A stretch of 64,000 nucleotides of DNA from Pseudanabaena galeata CCNP1313 (GCF_029910235.1 NZ_CP112874.1:310001-374000), one strand, 5' to 3'; shown: positions 7,655 to 17,510, counted from the stretch's first letter. The notes: a model not told the origin generated them from the sequence alone. Program-made: numbers and translations.

Positions 7655-10600
7655 ATGGGAGCTTTCAGTAGAAATAATGCAATGAGCGATCGCCAATCAT
7701 CTCCTAATCCTTCTAAATCCCGAAAATTACCACTTAAATTCATTCTGATTGGTCAGTTTGTGATCTTGATCGTTGGTATATCAGGATTAATGGCATGGTT
7801 ATCTTGGCAAAGTGAGCAGAAGATGATCGCCAACTTAGTCGGAAAACTACAAAATGAAGTTAGCGATCGCATCAAGCAAAAGCTCTCTTCTTATCTGGAG
7901 ACTCCCCACCTAATCAATAAAATTAATGCCGATGCAGTGCGGCAAGGAACATTAAAAACCCAAGGCAAAGCTAGTGAGATTTATCTCTGGCAACAGATTC
8001 AAAATTTTCCTACGGTTTCTTGGATCTATTATGGAGGTGAAAAGGCAGGAGGATTTGTGGGAATTACTCGCCTAGACAAACAGCAAAATCCCACGCAGTC
8101 TTTCCAATTAGCGATCAATGTTGGCGGATTTCGGCGTTACTATTACAACCTAGACGCACAGGGAAATCGTCGTGAACTTAGGGGGAAGTCAGAGTTCTAT
8201 GATGCCCGTCAACGCCCTTGGTATCAAGCTGCTTTGCAAACAGATCAGCCTATTTGGAGTCCAATTTATCAAGATTCCACTTTGCCTGAGCAAGTGATTA
8301 CAGCGAGTCTACCTGTATATAATGCTGATGGAAAGAGAATAGGTGTCTTAGGAGCGGATCTGTCTCTAGGAGATATTAGCCAGTTTTTAGATGGATTACA
8401 AATTGGCAAGTCGGGAGAAGCATTTATTCTAGAACCTTCAGGATTATTGGTAGCTAGCTCGAATGGAGAAAAGCCCTATGAACCTAGCAGTGATCCACAA
8501 AAATTACAGAGATTGCCTGTTAAGAATATTAAGCAACCAATGATTCGAGATGCGGTGGGGTATCTAGAGAAACAAATTGGAAGCTTAGATAACATCAGCT
8601 CTGAACAGAATTTTAAGTTTTCTACTGAGGGGAAAAATATTTTTTTTAAGGTGTTACCCTACCGAGATGAGCGCGGGATTAACTGGTTAATTGCCGTGGT
8701 AATGCCCGAATCTGACTTTATGGAACAAATTGATATCAAGCGACAAAACACAATTTTGCTCGTTTGTCTATCACTAGCGGGTGCGATCGCTTTAGGTGTT
8801 TTGACGACTCAATATATTAATAAATCATTACGCCGTTTAACTTTGGCAAGCCAAGCCTTGGCAAATGGAGAATTAGATCGAGAAGTTCCCTCAGCAGCCA
8901 TTACTGAATTGAATATTCTCTCGCAATCCTTTAATCAAATGGCGACACAGTTAAAACAGTCTTTTGCGGAGTTTGGCAAGATTAATGAAAACTTGGAATT
9001 GCGAATTCAAGATAGAGTAAAAGAATTACAGGAATCTGAAAATAAGTTTAGAAATTTAGTGTCCAATTTTTCAGGGCTTGTCTATCGTTGTAATTGCGAT
9101 CGCGATTGGTCTATGGAATTCATTGGCGGTGCAGTTACAGAGCTAACAGGCTATCTTGCGGAAGAATTCATTGCTAATCAAGTTCGTAGTTGGACAAGTA
9201 TTATTCATCCTGAAGATCGAGAAACTGTAAAAAGAGTTATCAATGAAAGTCTAACTTGTCACGAACCCTTTATTTTAGAATATCGAATTATTGATTCTCA
9301 AGGTACTATTCGCTGGCTATATGAAAAAGGTCAGGGAATATTTACAGAAGAGGATCAATTGTTGTGGATTGATGGTGCGATTTTTGATATTAGCGATCGC
9401 AAACAAGTCGAATCAGAGCTTTTAGAACGTGTGCATTTATCAATTTTGATGGCTGAAGTTGGCTCTGCATCTACACAGCTAAATACCTTAGAAGAAGTTC
9501 TCCAAGCCTTTGTCGAATCCCTATGGCGACATATGAACATCTCTTTTGTGCAGATCTGGACAATCAATGCTTTTGGCGATGACTTAAATTTACAAGTCAG
9601 CACAGGAAACTATAACAAATCAGATAGCGATCGTCTCAGTAATCTCATCAAAAGAGAGCGGATATGGTCAGTTACTCAAGGAAGATTTCAGCCGCTTTTA
9701 ACCGATCAAATTGTGGCAGATTTAAGCGAATCCGATCGATTGTGGTTGCAAGAGCAAGGAATTGTTTCGTTGGTAGGACATCCACTAATTGTCAAAGGCA
9801 AAGTCATCGGAGTGATCCTGATGATTTCTCAGTTTCACTTAGACATGGATGTCCAGAATATCGACTTGATCGCCAATGCGATCGCCATAGGTATTGATCA
9901 TAAACAATCAGAAGAGCGATTGAGAGTGACCAATGCCGAAATGAAAGCTTTATTTGCGGCGATGGATGAAGTGATCTTAGTCCGCGATCGCATGGGACGC
10001 GTACTCAAAATCCCTCAAACCCGCAGACAATCAGTTTTTCTAGATGATAGTAAGGTAATAGGCAGACTCCCTTCAGAATTATTTTCCCCTGAGCAAGCTA
10101 GCCTCTTCTCTGGTTATATACAGCATGTTTTAGAAACCCAACAAGCTCTAAATGTTGAGTATCTGCTCTCCCTCACCGATCAACCGATTTGGTGGAATGC
10201 CAGCATCTCTCCCATTGATACAGAGACCGTGGTTTGGGTCGCTCGCGATATTACAGAGAGCAAAAAAGTCGAACAACAACTCAACCAAGCAAAACAGGCT
10301 GCCGAGGCTGCTAGCAAAGCCAAAGGTCAATTTTTGGCAAGTATGAGCCATGAACTCCGAACACCGTTAAACGCGATTTTAGGATTTGCTCAATTAATGG
10401 TGCGTGACACATCACTCAAAGACAATCATCGCTCCTATCTCAAAATCATTCATGACAGTGGCGAACATCTACTGGAATTAATTAATGATGTTTTAGATAT
10501 GTCAAAAATCGAATCAGGAAGGATTACGCTCAACATCACTAGCTTTGATCTGTATCATCTCCTCGATACCTTGGAAAAAATGTTTCGCCTTAAGGTTAAT

Positions 10601-11746
10601 GATAAATCTCTACAACTGTTGTTTAGGCGATCGTCTCAAGTCCCGCAATGGATTAACACTGATGAAGGAAAACTGCGCCAAATCTTAATTAACTTGTTAA
10701 GTAATGCCATAAAATTCACTAATCAAGGCTCGATAATTCTATCTATTGATATAGAATCAAACTCCAAACTAGAATCTCTAATCCAAGAGAAAACTCCAAC
10801 CATCTTAAAATTTACCGTAGAAGATACTGGTGAAGGTATTCCTGCCAATTATTTAGGGAAAATATTTGAAGCCTTTGAACAGACGGAGCTAGGCAAGAGA
10901 ACTGCGGAAGGAACAGGGCTAGGTCTTCCCATCAGTCTTAAATTTGCCCAATTTATGGGTGGTGAGATTACGGTTAGTAGTCAGTTAGGTGAAGGCAGCA
11001 TTTTTAGGGTTTATCTTCCAGTCAATGTGTCAGCATCTCCTTTACCGTTAAGGCAAACTAGCGATCGCTATATTATCGGTTTAGCCCCCCACCAGCCAGA
11101 ATATCGGCTTCTAGTTGTAGAAGACCGATGGGAAAGTCGGCATTTACTAGTAAAAATACTAGAAGCAGTGGGCTTTAAAGTCCGCGAGGCTGAAAATGGG
11201 GCGGAGGCGATCGCCATTTGGGAGGAATGGCAACCACATCTAATCTGGATGGATATGCGAATGCCTGTGATGGACGGATATGAAGCCACACGCCAAATCA
11301 AAACCTATTTAAAAGGACAAGCCACCGTAATTATTGCCTTAACCGCCAGTGCCTTAGAAGAAGAAAAAGCCATTATCCTCTCCGCAGGTTGTGATGATTT
11401 TGTGCGTAAGCCTTTTCGAGAAGCACTAATTTTCGATAAATTAGCTGAGTATTTAGGTGTAACTTATTTATATGAAGATGAAAGCAATCGCCAAATTACG
11501 GATAGAGATACAGATGATCTAGAAACTTTAGCCGCAAACCTTAAAATTTATTTATCGCAAATGCCTGACAGTTGGATCAGGCAACTACATCAAGCAGCCA
11601 CTCTCGCAGACAATGACTTAATTAGTGAACTGCTCAAATCTATACCAGAAAGTAATACAGTTTTAATTCATTCTTTAATCAGTCTTGTCGATAATTTTTG
11701 TTACAATCAAATCATGGATTCATCCCTGCAAGCTTTTAACAAATAG
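7655..11746 (+). CDS. Hybrid sensor histidine kinase (dCache-HAMP-PAS-GAF-PAS-HK-REC)
   Basis: A 1363-residue membrane kinase. It has a TM helix near residues 29-50, a large extracytoplasmic dCache-like sensor to about 350, a second TM near 364-386, then HAMP and a coiled coil to about 450. A PAS domain follows (460-590), a GAF domain (600-745), a second PAS (755-875), HisKA with H899 in MSHELRTPLNAIL, and HATPase with N box LLSNAIKF and G boxes DTGEG and GTGLGLP. A C-terminal receiver carries D1200 (WMDMRMPVMDGYE). The start is ATG 7655; ATG 7682 is an alternative. The next gene, a REC-GGDEF-EAL protein, follows by 32 bp and is the likely phosphotransfer target. The ligand is unknown. Confidence 0.93.
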   Translation: MGAFSRNNAMSDRQSSPNPSKSRKLPLKFILIGQFVILIVGISGLMAWLSWQSEQKMIANLVGKLQNEVSDRIKQKLSSYLETPHLINKINADAVRQGTLKTQGKASEIYLWQQIQNFPTVSWIYYGGEKAGGFVGITRLDKQQNPTQSFQLAINVGGFRRYYYNLDAQGNRRELRGKSEFYDARQRPWYQAALQTDQPIWSPIYQDSTLPEQVITASLPVYNADGKRIGVLGADLSLGDISQFLDGLQIGKSGEAFILEPSGLLVASSNGEKPYEPSSDPQKLQRLPVKNIKQPMIRDAVGYLEKQIGSLDNISSEQNFKFSTEGKNIFFKVLPYRDERGINWLIAVVMPESDFMEQIDIKRQNTILLVCLSLAGAIALGVLTTQYINKSLRRLTLASQALANGELDREVPSAAITELNILSQSFNQMATQLKQSFAEFGKINENLELRIQDRVKELQESENKFRNLVSNFSGLVYRCNCDRDWSMEFIGGAVTELTGYLAEEFIANQVRSWTSIIHPEDRETVKRVINESLTCHEPFILEYRIIDSQGTIRWLYEKGQGIFTEEDQLLWIDGAIFDISDRKQVESELLERVHLSILMAEVGSASTQLNTLEEVLQAFVESLWRHMNISFVQIWTINAFGDDLNLQVSTGNYNKSDSDRLSNLIKRERIWSVTQGRFQPLLTDQIVADLSESDRLWLQEQGIVSLVGHPLIVKGKVIGVILMISQFHLDMDVQNIDLIANAIAIGIDHKQSEERLRVTNAEMKALFAAMDEVILVRDRMGRVLKIPQTRRQSVFLDDSKVIGRLPSELFSPEQASLFSGYIQHVLETQQALNVEYLLSLTDQPIWWNASISPIDTETVVWVARDITESKKVEQQLNQAKQAAEAASKAKGQFLASMSHELRTPLNAILGFAQLMVRDTSLKDNHRSYLKIIHDSGEHLLELINDVLDMSKIESGRITLNITSFDLYHLLDTLEKMFRLKVNDKSLQLLFRRSSQVPQWINTDEGKLRQILINLLSNAIKFTNQGSIILSIDIESNSKLESLIQEKTPTILKFTVEDTGEGIPANYLGKIFEAFEQTELGKRTAEGTGLGLPISLKFAQFMGGEITVSSQLGEGSIFRVYLPVNVSASPLPLRQTSDRYIIGLAPHQPEYRLLVVEDRWESRHLLVKILEAVGFKVREAENGAEAIAIWEEWQPHLIWMDMRMPVMDGYEATRQIKTYLKGQATVIIALTASALEEEKAIILSAGCDDFVRKPFREALIFDKLAEYLGVTYLYEDESNRQITDRDTDDLETLAANLKIYLSQMPDSWIRQLHQAATLADNDLISELLKSIPESNTVLIHSLISLVDNFCYNQIMDSSLQAFNK

Positions 11747-11778
11747 TTAAATAATCGCCCTATGGATACGACTAAATA

Positions 11779-13575
11779 ATGACTAGAAATTATAGTGGCG
11801 ATATATTAATAGTCGATGATATGCCAAATAATTTGCGCTTTCTATCGACAACTTTGACCGAGCAAGGCTATAAAGTCCGTAGCGTCACTGAAGGGTTAAT
11901 GGCGCTGACTGTTGCTGAAGCTGCCAAACCAGATTTGATTTTGCTAGATATTATGATGCCGAATATCGACGGCTATGAAGTTTGTCAGCGACTAAAAGCT
12001 AACGAGCAAACCTGTGATATTCCTGTGATTTTCTTAAGCGCTTTAGATGAAGTATTGGATAAGGTGAAAGCTTTTAATGTTGGTGGTGTGGACTACATTA
12101 CTAAACCATTTCAACTAGAAGAAGTCTTAGCTCGAATTCAAACCCATTTAAGTTTAAGATTTGCTCAAAAAGAGATTAGCCAACTAAATTCCGAACTCGA
12201 ACAGCGTGTACGACAGAGAACCGCCCAGTTAGAACAGGAAATAGCTGAGCGCTTGCAAGTCCAAGAGCGCCTATTACATCTAGCCCTGCATGATGTGCTA
12301 ACAGGACTGCCCAATCGAACTTGGTTTATGAAGCGCTTGGAGCAGTTACTGCAACAGGTTAACCAACAGGCAGGCTACCGTTTTGCAGTTTTGTTCTTAG
12401 ATTGCGATCGCTTTCAAGCGGTTAACGACTCTCTAGGACACTTAGTTGGCGATCAGTTATTAGTATCGATCTCCAGAAGAATTGAACTTTGTTTAAAACC
12501 GGGGACAATGCTTTGTCGTTTGGGGGGAGATGAGTTTGCCATCCTGTTGCAAGATACCGAAAAGGCTTCTGATGCCATCAAAGTCTCTAATGACATCCTG
12601 CTTGAATTAGCAGCACCCTTTCAAATTGGAGACTATCAAGTATTTACGAATGTCAGTATTGGCATTGCCATGGGTAGTGATATTTATAAACAACCCGAAC
12701 ATATTTTGCGTGATGCAGATACAGCTATGTATCGGGCTAAGGCAAATGGTAAAGCTTGCTATCAAATGTTTGAGCAAACTATGCATAGCCGCGCACTGCA
12801 TAACTTTCAGTTAGAGTCCGATCTCAGACATGCCTTAGAACGTCATGAATTGGTGGCTTATTATCAGCCGATTATTAATTTAGTTAATAACCAAATAGAT
12901 TCTTTTGAAGCCTTAGTACGTTGGAATCATCCAGAAAAGGGACTAATTGATCCCAGCAAGTTTATCCCAATCGCTGAAGAAACAGGGCTAGTAATCGCGA
13001 TCGACTTATTTATTCTGCAACAATCCTGTCAGCAGCTACGTAGCTGGCGAGATGAAGGTATTGCCGACACGTCCTTAACGATGAATGTTAATCTGTCTGT
13101 GAAACATTTTATGAGTTTTGATTTGCTGGAGCATATTGATCGTGTTCTTCAGGAAACAGGAATTATAGGAAATTCTTTAAGGCTAGAAATCACCGAAAGC
13201 GACATTATGGAGAATGCTGAATTTGCTGGCAAAATTATCTCCCAACTACGCGATCGGCAGATTAAATTGAGCATTGATGATTTTGGTACGGGTTATTCTT
13301 CATTGAGTTATCTGCATCGACTCCCCATTGATCATCTCAAAATTGATCGCTCCTTTGTGATGAGAATTGGCAAAAATGGCAAAAATACAGAGATCATTAA
13401 GGCGATTATTGCATTGGCGAAGAGTTTGGACATGTTTACGATCGCTGAAGGTGTAGAAACTCAAGATCAACTCGATCAGATCCGCGAATTAAAGTGTGAG
13501 TTTTGCCAAGGATATTTATTCTCTAGACCCGTTGAAGCATCTCAAGCTAGAAATTTATTGATTGCAGGTTTTTAA
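11779..13575 (+). CDS. Response regulator with GGDEF and EAL domains
   Basis: A 598-residue c-di-GMP enzyme. The N-terminal receiver (DDMPNN; phospho-acceptor in LLDIMMPNIDGYE; K in TKPF) is followed by a coiled coil near 130-165, a GGDEF domain with an intact RLGGDEFA near residue 248, and an EAL domain with FEALVRW near 377. The EAL residues are all present: NVNLS, LEITES, IDDFGTGYSS, LKIDRSF, AEGVE and CQG. It could therefore both make and degrade c-di-GMP, with balance set by the upstream kinase. The two genes are probably one operon. Confidence 0.93.
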   Translation: MTRNYSGDILIVDDMPNNLRFLSTTLTEQGYKVRSVTEGLMALTVAEAAKPDLILLDIMMPNIDGYEVCQRLKANEQTCDIPVIFLSALDEVLDKVKAFNVGGVDYITKPFQLEEVLARIQTHLSLRFAQKEISQLNSELEQRVRQRTAQLEQEIAERLQVQERLLHLALHDVLTGLPNRTWFMKRLEQLLQQVNQQAGYRFAVLFLDCDRFQAVNDSLGHLVGDQLLVSISRRIELCLKPGTMLCRLGGDEFAILLQDTEKASDAIKVSNDILLELAAPFQIGDYQVFTNVSIGIAMGSDIYKQPEHILRDADTAMYRAKANGKACYQMFEQTMHSRALHNFQLESDLRHALERHELVAYYQPIINLVNNQIDSFEALVRWNHPEKGLIDPSKFIPIAEETGLVIAIDLFILQQSCQQLRSWRDEGIADTSLTMNVNLSVKHFMSFDLLEHIDRVLQETGIIGNSLRLEITESDIMENAEFAGKIISQLRDRQIKLSIDDFGTGYSSLSYLHRLPIDHLKIDRSFVMRIGKNGKNTEIIKAIIALAKSLDMFTIAEGVETQDQLDQIRELKCEFCQGYLFSRPVEASQARNLLIAGF

Positions 13576-13591
13576 TTTTGAAACAATTAGA

Positions 13592-13745
13592 AACTGATGT
13601 TACGTGAAAGTTCCCAAGACCCTCACCCCTAGCCCCTCTCCCAAAATGGGAGAGGGGAACAAGAAATTAGTCCTACTCCCCCTCGCCCTTCATGGGAGAG
13701 GGGGCTGGGGGGTGAGGGCGATCTTCGTTCCACGTAACATCAATT
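13592..13745. repeat. Family A miniature inverted-repeat element, full copy
   Basis: AACTGATGTTACGTG at the left is inverted as CACGTAACATCAATT at the right. The centre carries CCCTCACCCCTAGCCCC and the complementary GGGGGCTGGGGGGTGAGGG. It lies between the convergent ends of the REC-GGDEF-EAL gene and the FHA flavoprotein gene and may act as a bidirectional terminator. Confidence 0.8.
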
Positions 13746-13768
13746 AGAAAGTAATTCTTAAAAGATTT

Positions 13769-15784
13769 CTAAGGTGATTGATTTTTAACCCATTTCACCC
13801 ATTGCACAAACGATCGCCAGCCATTGAGATTATGCAACTGGGGAGCGCGAGCCGAAACTAAACTATCAACCGATCGCAACGCCGCAAATTGTAAACCTAA
13901 AAAGCTATCGACTGCGGCATAGGAATTCCCTAACGTTGCGGCTCCCGATGCATAGACTCTACCATCATCATTACGAAACTCAGCAATCTCAAAGTCATTA
14001 GTCACATTTAATCTACCCAAAGCATTGATCGGTATCTGATAGCAATCAAGCAAATCGGCATAAATTGGATTAGTTTGCACCTTCGCATCTAAACCTGTGG
14101 CATCAATAATAAAATCGGCGGTTAACTGCAAAACTCCTTCCATTTGGTGCGGACGGATATAGGTAGCAGTGCGCCGATCTGGGAGTTGTTCCACCTTTTC
14201 GACAGCCCCAAAGGTAATTTGATACCAACCTTCATTTAAGCCAGTTTGCACAATCTGTTTCCAGTCACGGCGATCAGCTGTAGTTGTGCCGCCCCAATCC
14301 TTGAGCAAAGTTTGTCGAGTCTGCGGATCAGCCTCTTCAAGAACAGCGCGTAAATCTCCACCCCAACAAGCCTTGGGCCAGTTAAATGGCTGAAATTCGT
14401 AATGGTTTTCGACGGGACGTTGAGTATGACCGTAACTATTGCCTTGCGCTTTCGGCGATCGCATCAGGTGCAAGAGATTAATTTTTTGCTGTGGCGATCG
14501 CTGACGCACTTCATGAATACGCTGCACGATCCGCGAGGCAACAATGCCACGTCCACGGATTAATACAGTCCCGCCATGACTTTCTAGATGTTGATAAATA
14601 TGTTCATGCTCCTCATAGCCATTGACCACGGCGCGAAAGTCTTCTGTCTGGCTACGATAGGCTTGCAAATCTGGCAAGAACTGAATAGCTGCATAACCCA
14701 TCGCTAGATGTAGATATTTGGCAACTAAAAAAGCATGATAACCCTGCCCAAGCGAATAGGCGATCGCATAGCGTCCATCATTGGTTTTCCGTAGCGATCG
14801 CACTCGCCCATAACGATAAATCTGATCCCAACCAATTCGACGAACCTCGCGATCGATGGAGTCAAACACATTTCCAGATCTCGGTGTATAGGTTTCCGCT
14901 AAATCAGGTTCCGCAAACACCTGCCAAAGATATTGGCAAGCCTGATTAATCTTGCCACGAGTGAAATCATGCCAAGCCTCACGCCATGCATAACTAGGAA
15001 ATCCCCAAATATTATCTGGACAAGAATCAGAATTAGAGCGCAACCTCTCATATAAAGGAATCTGTGAATTGAGACAGAGCCGTTTATACCGCGCATAGGG
15101 TTGAGGCTCCAAACCTAACGCCACAATTTGATCAGCCGCCACCCCAAAAATCCGTAGATAATCCACCCAAATATAACTTCCCAATCCTCCTCCGATCGCT
15201 CCGTAAGTTGTTTCATGCACAGGCAGCCCTGTTCGATGTAGCGACTGCACTTCCACGACTGGCAATTGAAAGAAGTCGGGCGGGAAATTTGACGAACCAG
15301 CTACACTAGGCTGAGTGATATTCGCGTGGGGTAAACCTGTTTCGGGATTAAATAAAATTGTGGGCGGAGCAGATGATAGCTGAATGGTGTTATTGGGTGA
15401 TCCAGTAATCACCGTTTTACCTAAAGCCGACCCATCAAAGGCGATCACTATTTCATATCGTCCAATCGTGAGGCGATCACCAGTGGCTAGCACCTTGCGA
15501 AGTTCCATTCCCCGCCCAACTAAAATCCCATTAACTAAGATTCCATTAGTACTATTTTGATCGATAACTACTACATTTCCCTGCTCAAAAATTAGCAAAG
15601 CATGGTATCGAGACACTGAGCGATCGCCCAATATCAACTGTGATACTTGATTTCCATCTAGATTCTCTGGCAATGAAGTTTCGTCTTTACCAATGGCGAT
15701 CGGTAAATCCAATTGCAAAGATTGCGGCTGACTGGTGGTTATTTCTAACCAACTTAATTGAACAGAGATCTGCATAGGTTTCAA
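13769..15784 (-). CDS. FHA domain fused to a flavoprotein/monooxygenase-like module
   Basis: A 671-residue protein. Residues 25-115 form an FHA phosphothreonine-binding domain (GDRSVSRYHALLIFE, DQNSTNGILVNG). After a Pro/Ser-rich linker, residue 190 onward is dinucleotide-binding: GAIGGGLGSYIWVDYLRIFG, then GGTVLIRGRGIVASRIVQRI, IIDATGLD and a C-terminal GRVYASGAATLGNSYAAVDSF. These ATG and glycine-rich motifs are seen in FAD/NAD(P)-dependent oxidoreductases and monooxygenases. The pairing of FHA with such a module is unusual. It is 4 bp downstream of a second FHA gene, suggesting one phosphorylation-controlled complex. The substrate is unknown. Confidence 0.75.
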   Translation of the reverse strand: MKPMQISVQLSWLEITTSQPQSLQLDLPIAIGKDETSLPENLDGNQVSQLILGDRSVSRYHALLIFEQGNVVVIDQNSTNGILVNGILVGRGMELRKVLATGDRLTIGRYEIVIAFDGSALGKTVITGSPNNTIQLSSAPPTILFNPETGLPHANITQPSVAGSSNFPPDFFQLPVVEVQSLHRTGLPVHETTYGAIGGGLGSYIWVDYLRIFGVAADQIVALGLEPQPYARYKRLCLNSQIPLYERLRSNSDSCPDNIWGFPSYAWREAWHDFTRGKINQACQYLWQVFAEPDLAETYTPRSGNVFDSIDREVRRIGWDQIYRYGRVRSLRKTNDGRYAIAYSLGQGYHAFLVAKYLHLAMGYAAIQFLPDLQAYRSQTEDFRAVVNGYEEHEHIYQHLESHGGTVLIRGRGIVASRIVQRIHEVRQRSPQQKINLLHLMRSPKAQGNSYGHTQRPVENHYEFQPFNWPKACWGGDLRAVLEEADPQTRQTLLKDWGGTTTADRRDWKQIVQTGLNEGWYQITFGAVEKVEQLPDRRTATYIRPHQMEGVLQLTADFIIDATGLDAKVQTNPIYADLLDCYQIPINALGRLNVTNDFEIAEFRNDDGRVYASGAATLGNSYAAVDSFLGLQFAALRSVDSLVSARAPQLHNLNGWRSFVQWVKWVKNQSP

Positions 15785-15788
15785 ATCT

Positions 15789-16283
15789 TTATAAAACAGA
15801 TTGTGACGGTAAAATACTGCTAGCTGCTCCCGCTAGCGAAGTACCACACCAAGGACATACTAAGGCAATTCGCTCATAGGGAGAAATTTTGGCACATTTT
15901 AAATTGGGGCATTGCAATCCATATACATGATCGGGATTTTGCGAAATAAGTGCTTGACTTGGTAGATCAATTTCAATATTTGTGACTTGTAATATTTGTT
16001 GACCTAAAGCGATCGCACTATTAGTTTTTAATTCAACTTCCCCACTCAATAACCTTTGCCCATCAACTACAGGAGGATTAGACTCGCGCATATTTCTCAT
16101 CCAAAAGCTCTGCTTTTGTGGATCGAAATAAATTACCGCATGTAACCCTGAAACTGTGGGATGCGTCAAAACTAAATCGCACCGAGCAGGATCGCGCCCA
16201 ATTCGAGTCATTGTCAGACCAATCCTATAACTTTTGGTAATCCCTGCTTCTACCCAAGCCAAAGTTAGTTCTGACATAATCAC
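15789..16283 (-). CDS. FHA domain protein with C-terminal zinc ribbon
   Basis: A 164-residue protein. The FHA core is clear: TRIGRDPARCDLVL, then HPTVSGLHAVIYF, and later a conserved Asn-containing loop (MRESNPPVVDGQ). The C-terminal 40 residues hold two Cys pairs, CPNLKC and CPWC, a likely zinc ribbon. FHA domains bind phosphothreonine, so this looks like an adaptor read by a Ser/Thr kinase pathway. It is the first gene of a two-gene operon with the FHA flavoprotein. Confidence 0.8.
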   Translation of the reverse strand: MIMSELTLAWVEAGITKSYRIGLTMTRIGRDPARCDLVLTHPTVSGLHAVIYFDPQKQSFWMRNMRESNPPVVDGQRLLSGEVELKTNSAIALGQQILQVTNIEIDLPSQALISQNPDHVYGLQCPNLKCAKISPYERIALVCPWCGTSLAGAASSILPSQSVL

Positions 16284-16383
16284 TTACAAAGCCAAAGCTG
16301 TTTGATTTCAAATATATAGCAATCCTCAAGTAAGAGCTAGCAAATGGGGCAACCACGGAGGGATTGCCCCTACCCCGTAAATT

Positions 16384-16500
16384 TTAACGTCAGTTCGACG
16401 AAAGCGAAAAATGGTAAGAATCGCTAAGCGATTCTTACCATTTTTCGCCATTTGCGGCGTGCGAAGCACGCCGCAAATGGCTATATCGAACTCACGTTAA
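16384..16500 (+). repeat. Family B element, copy 1
   Basis: A 117-bp unit bounded by TTAACGTCAGTTCGA and TCGAACTCACGTTAA. It contains two stacked palindromes: AATGGTAAGAATCGC with its complement, and CATTTGCGGCGTGC with its complement. Other copies are at 36167-36282 (reverse), 55652-55768 and 60503-60619. No coding capacity. Confidence 0.85.
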
Positions 16501-16544
16501 ATTTTAGATCTCGTAGGGGCTGCGCCCCCGTGCCAGCCCTAGAC

Positions 16545-16650
16545 TTATAGCTGTCGCCATTCTTGTTAGGACATAAAACCCAAATAGTGTGAGGCGGCGC
16601 AAAGCGCCGCCTCACACTATTTGGGTTTTGATTTGTGGCTATAGCTATAT
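16545..16650 (+). repeat. Family E element, copy 1
   Basis: The outer parts read TAGCTGTCGCCAT...TTAGGACA and GATTTGTGGCTATAGC. The centre is a 26-bp perfect palindrome, arms 16575-16600 and 16604-16629, with apex GGCGGCGC-AAA-GCGCCGCC. It is nearly identical to 48902-49019, apart from a paired change in both arms. Confidence 0.8.
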
Positions 16651-16693
16651 GACATCGCTGGAATTCCTTCCACGTAACATCAGTTATGAGATT

Positions 16694-16744
16694 AAATAGT
16701 TGATAAGAGTGCGTCCCTTCGGGACGCACTCTTATCAACTATTT
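16694..16744. repeat. 24-bp perfect palindrome
   Basis: Arms 16694-16717 and 16721-16744 are exactly complementary, with loop TTC and apex GCGTCCC-TTC-GGGACGC. It ends 11 bp before the next start codon, so it would fold in the mRNA leader or end transcription entering from the left. Confidence 0.85.
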
Positions 16745-16755
16745 AGAATTAAGAT

Positions 16756-17196
16756 ATGACTCCTACATTAATCGGAAGATGGCAAACTCGGATCTTACTG
16801 TTGGGAACATTGGGAGTACTCGTCACCATTCCCTTTAGCCTCAATGGTGATCCGCTCTATTTTCAAGTTCTCCTCGCGATCGCCGTTTTAGGATGTATGT
16901 GGGATATCGTTTACAACCAATTGCAAACCCTCCGTTGGGATCATGATTGGTCAGCGATTTTGCAATTAGCCTCAGGGATTTGGGAAGCCTTTTTCTTTTA
17001 TGTTCCCTTCAAGTTTTTGATTAGTAGTATCTTAAAAATTGGCTGGTTAAATACCGACATTCCCCTCGACAAGTTTTTACTCCACTATTCCTGTATTTGG
17101 CTAGCTGTATTTACAGCCTCACAAACGCTCATGCGAGTCATCTTTCCGCGTTGGCGATTTTATGGCGGCGAATGGTTTAAAACCAGAAAGCGCTAA
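16756..17196 (+). CDS. Small integral membrane protein of unknown function
   Basis: A 146-residue protein with four likely membrane segments: ILLLGTLGVLVTIPFSL, VLLAIAVLGCMWDIVY, FFFYVPFKFLISSILKI and LHYSCIWLAVFTASQTL. The middle is aromatic-rich (LRWDHDWSAILQLASGIWEAFFFY). The protein ends in a basic tail, TRKR. I do not recognise a named family; it resembles small cyanobacterial membrane proteins. The final four codons and the stop lie inside the left arm of a long palindrome. Confidence 0.65.
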   Translation: MTPTLIGRWQTRILLLGTLGVLVTIPFSLNGDPLYFQVLLAIAVLGCMWDIVYNQLQTLRWDHDWSAILQLASGIWEAFFFYVPFKFLISSILKIGWLNTDIPLDKFLLHYSCIWLAVFTASQTLMRVIFPRWRFYGGEWFKTRKR

Positions 17197-17234
17197 AGAT
17201 TGTTGCAAAGCAACAATCTTTAGTGCTTTCTGGT
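17182..17234. repeat. Palindrome that includes the end of the preceding gene
   Basis: Arms 17182-17205 and 17211-17234 match at 23 of 24 positions. The left arm contains the last codons and the TAA stop of the membrane protein gene (stop at 17194-17196). A second short palindrome follows at 17239-17273 (AAACAAATGGAACGC and its complement). Likely a terminator in effect. Confidence 0.8.
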
Positions 17235-17510
17235 GTAAAAACAAATGGAACGCGAAGCGTTCCATTTGTTTCGTGTTTAAGCTATTTAGCTGATGTAAAA
17301 ATCATGCTTATTTGAGACTCTAAAAACAGCAACATAGATGTTTCGTTAAGCCCATTTGCAGCGAGATTTAAACTAACAAGTTTGGATCTCGCTATTTTTT
17401 TGCTGTTTTTATAGAGTTTTTGAAAAAATATAGCTACTTGCGTAAGCTTATTTATTGCAAGTTAGTATAGTAACATAAAATGGAAGATCTGGTCAGAATT
17501 TTTTGTCTTT

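Larger units (their letters stand above)
16284..16755. repeat. Repeat cluster between divergent genes
   Basis: Besides short unique flanks, this holds a family B element (16384-16500), a family E element (about 16545-16650), a family A right end (16661-16685) and a 24-bp perfect palindrome with a TTC loop (16694-16744). The promoters of both flanking genes must lie in or between these elements. No gene is seen. Confidence 0.75.

Noticed and set aside
9355-11301. Frames inside the hybrid kinase gene
   Set aside because: Shadows of a continuous 1363-codon gene whose domains are all recognised.
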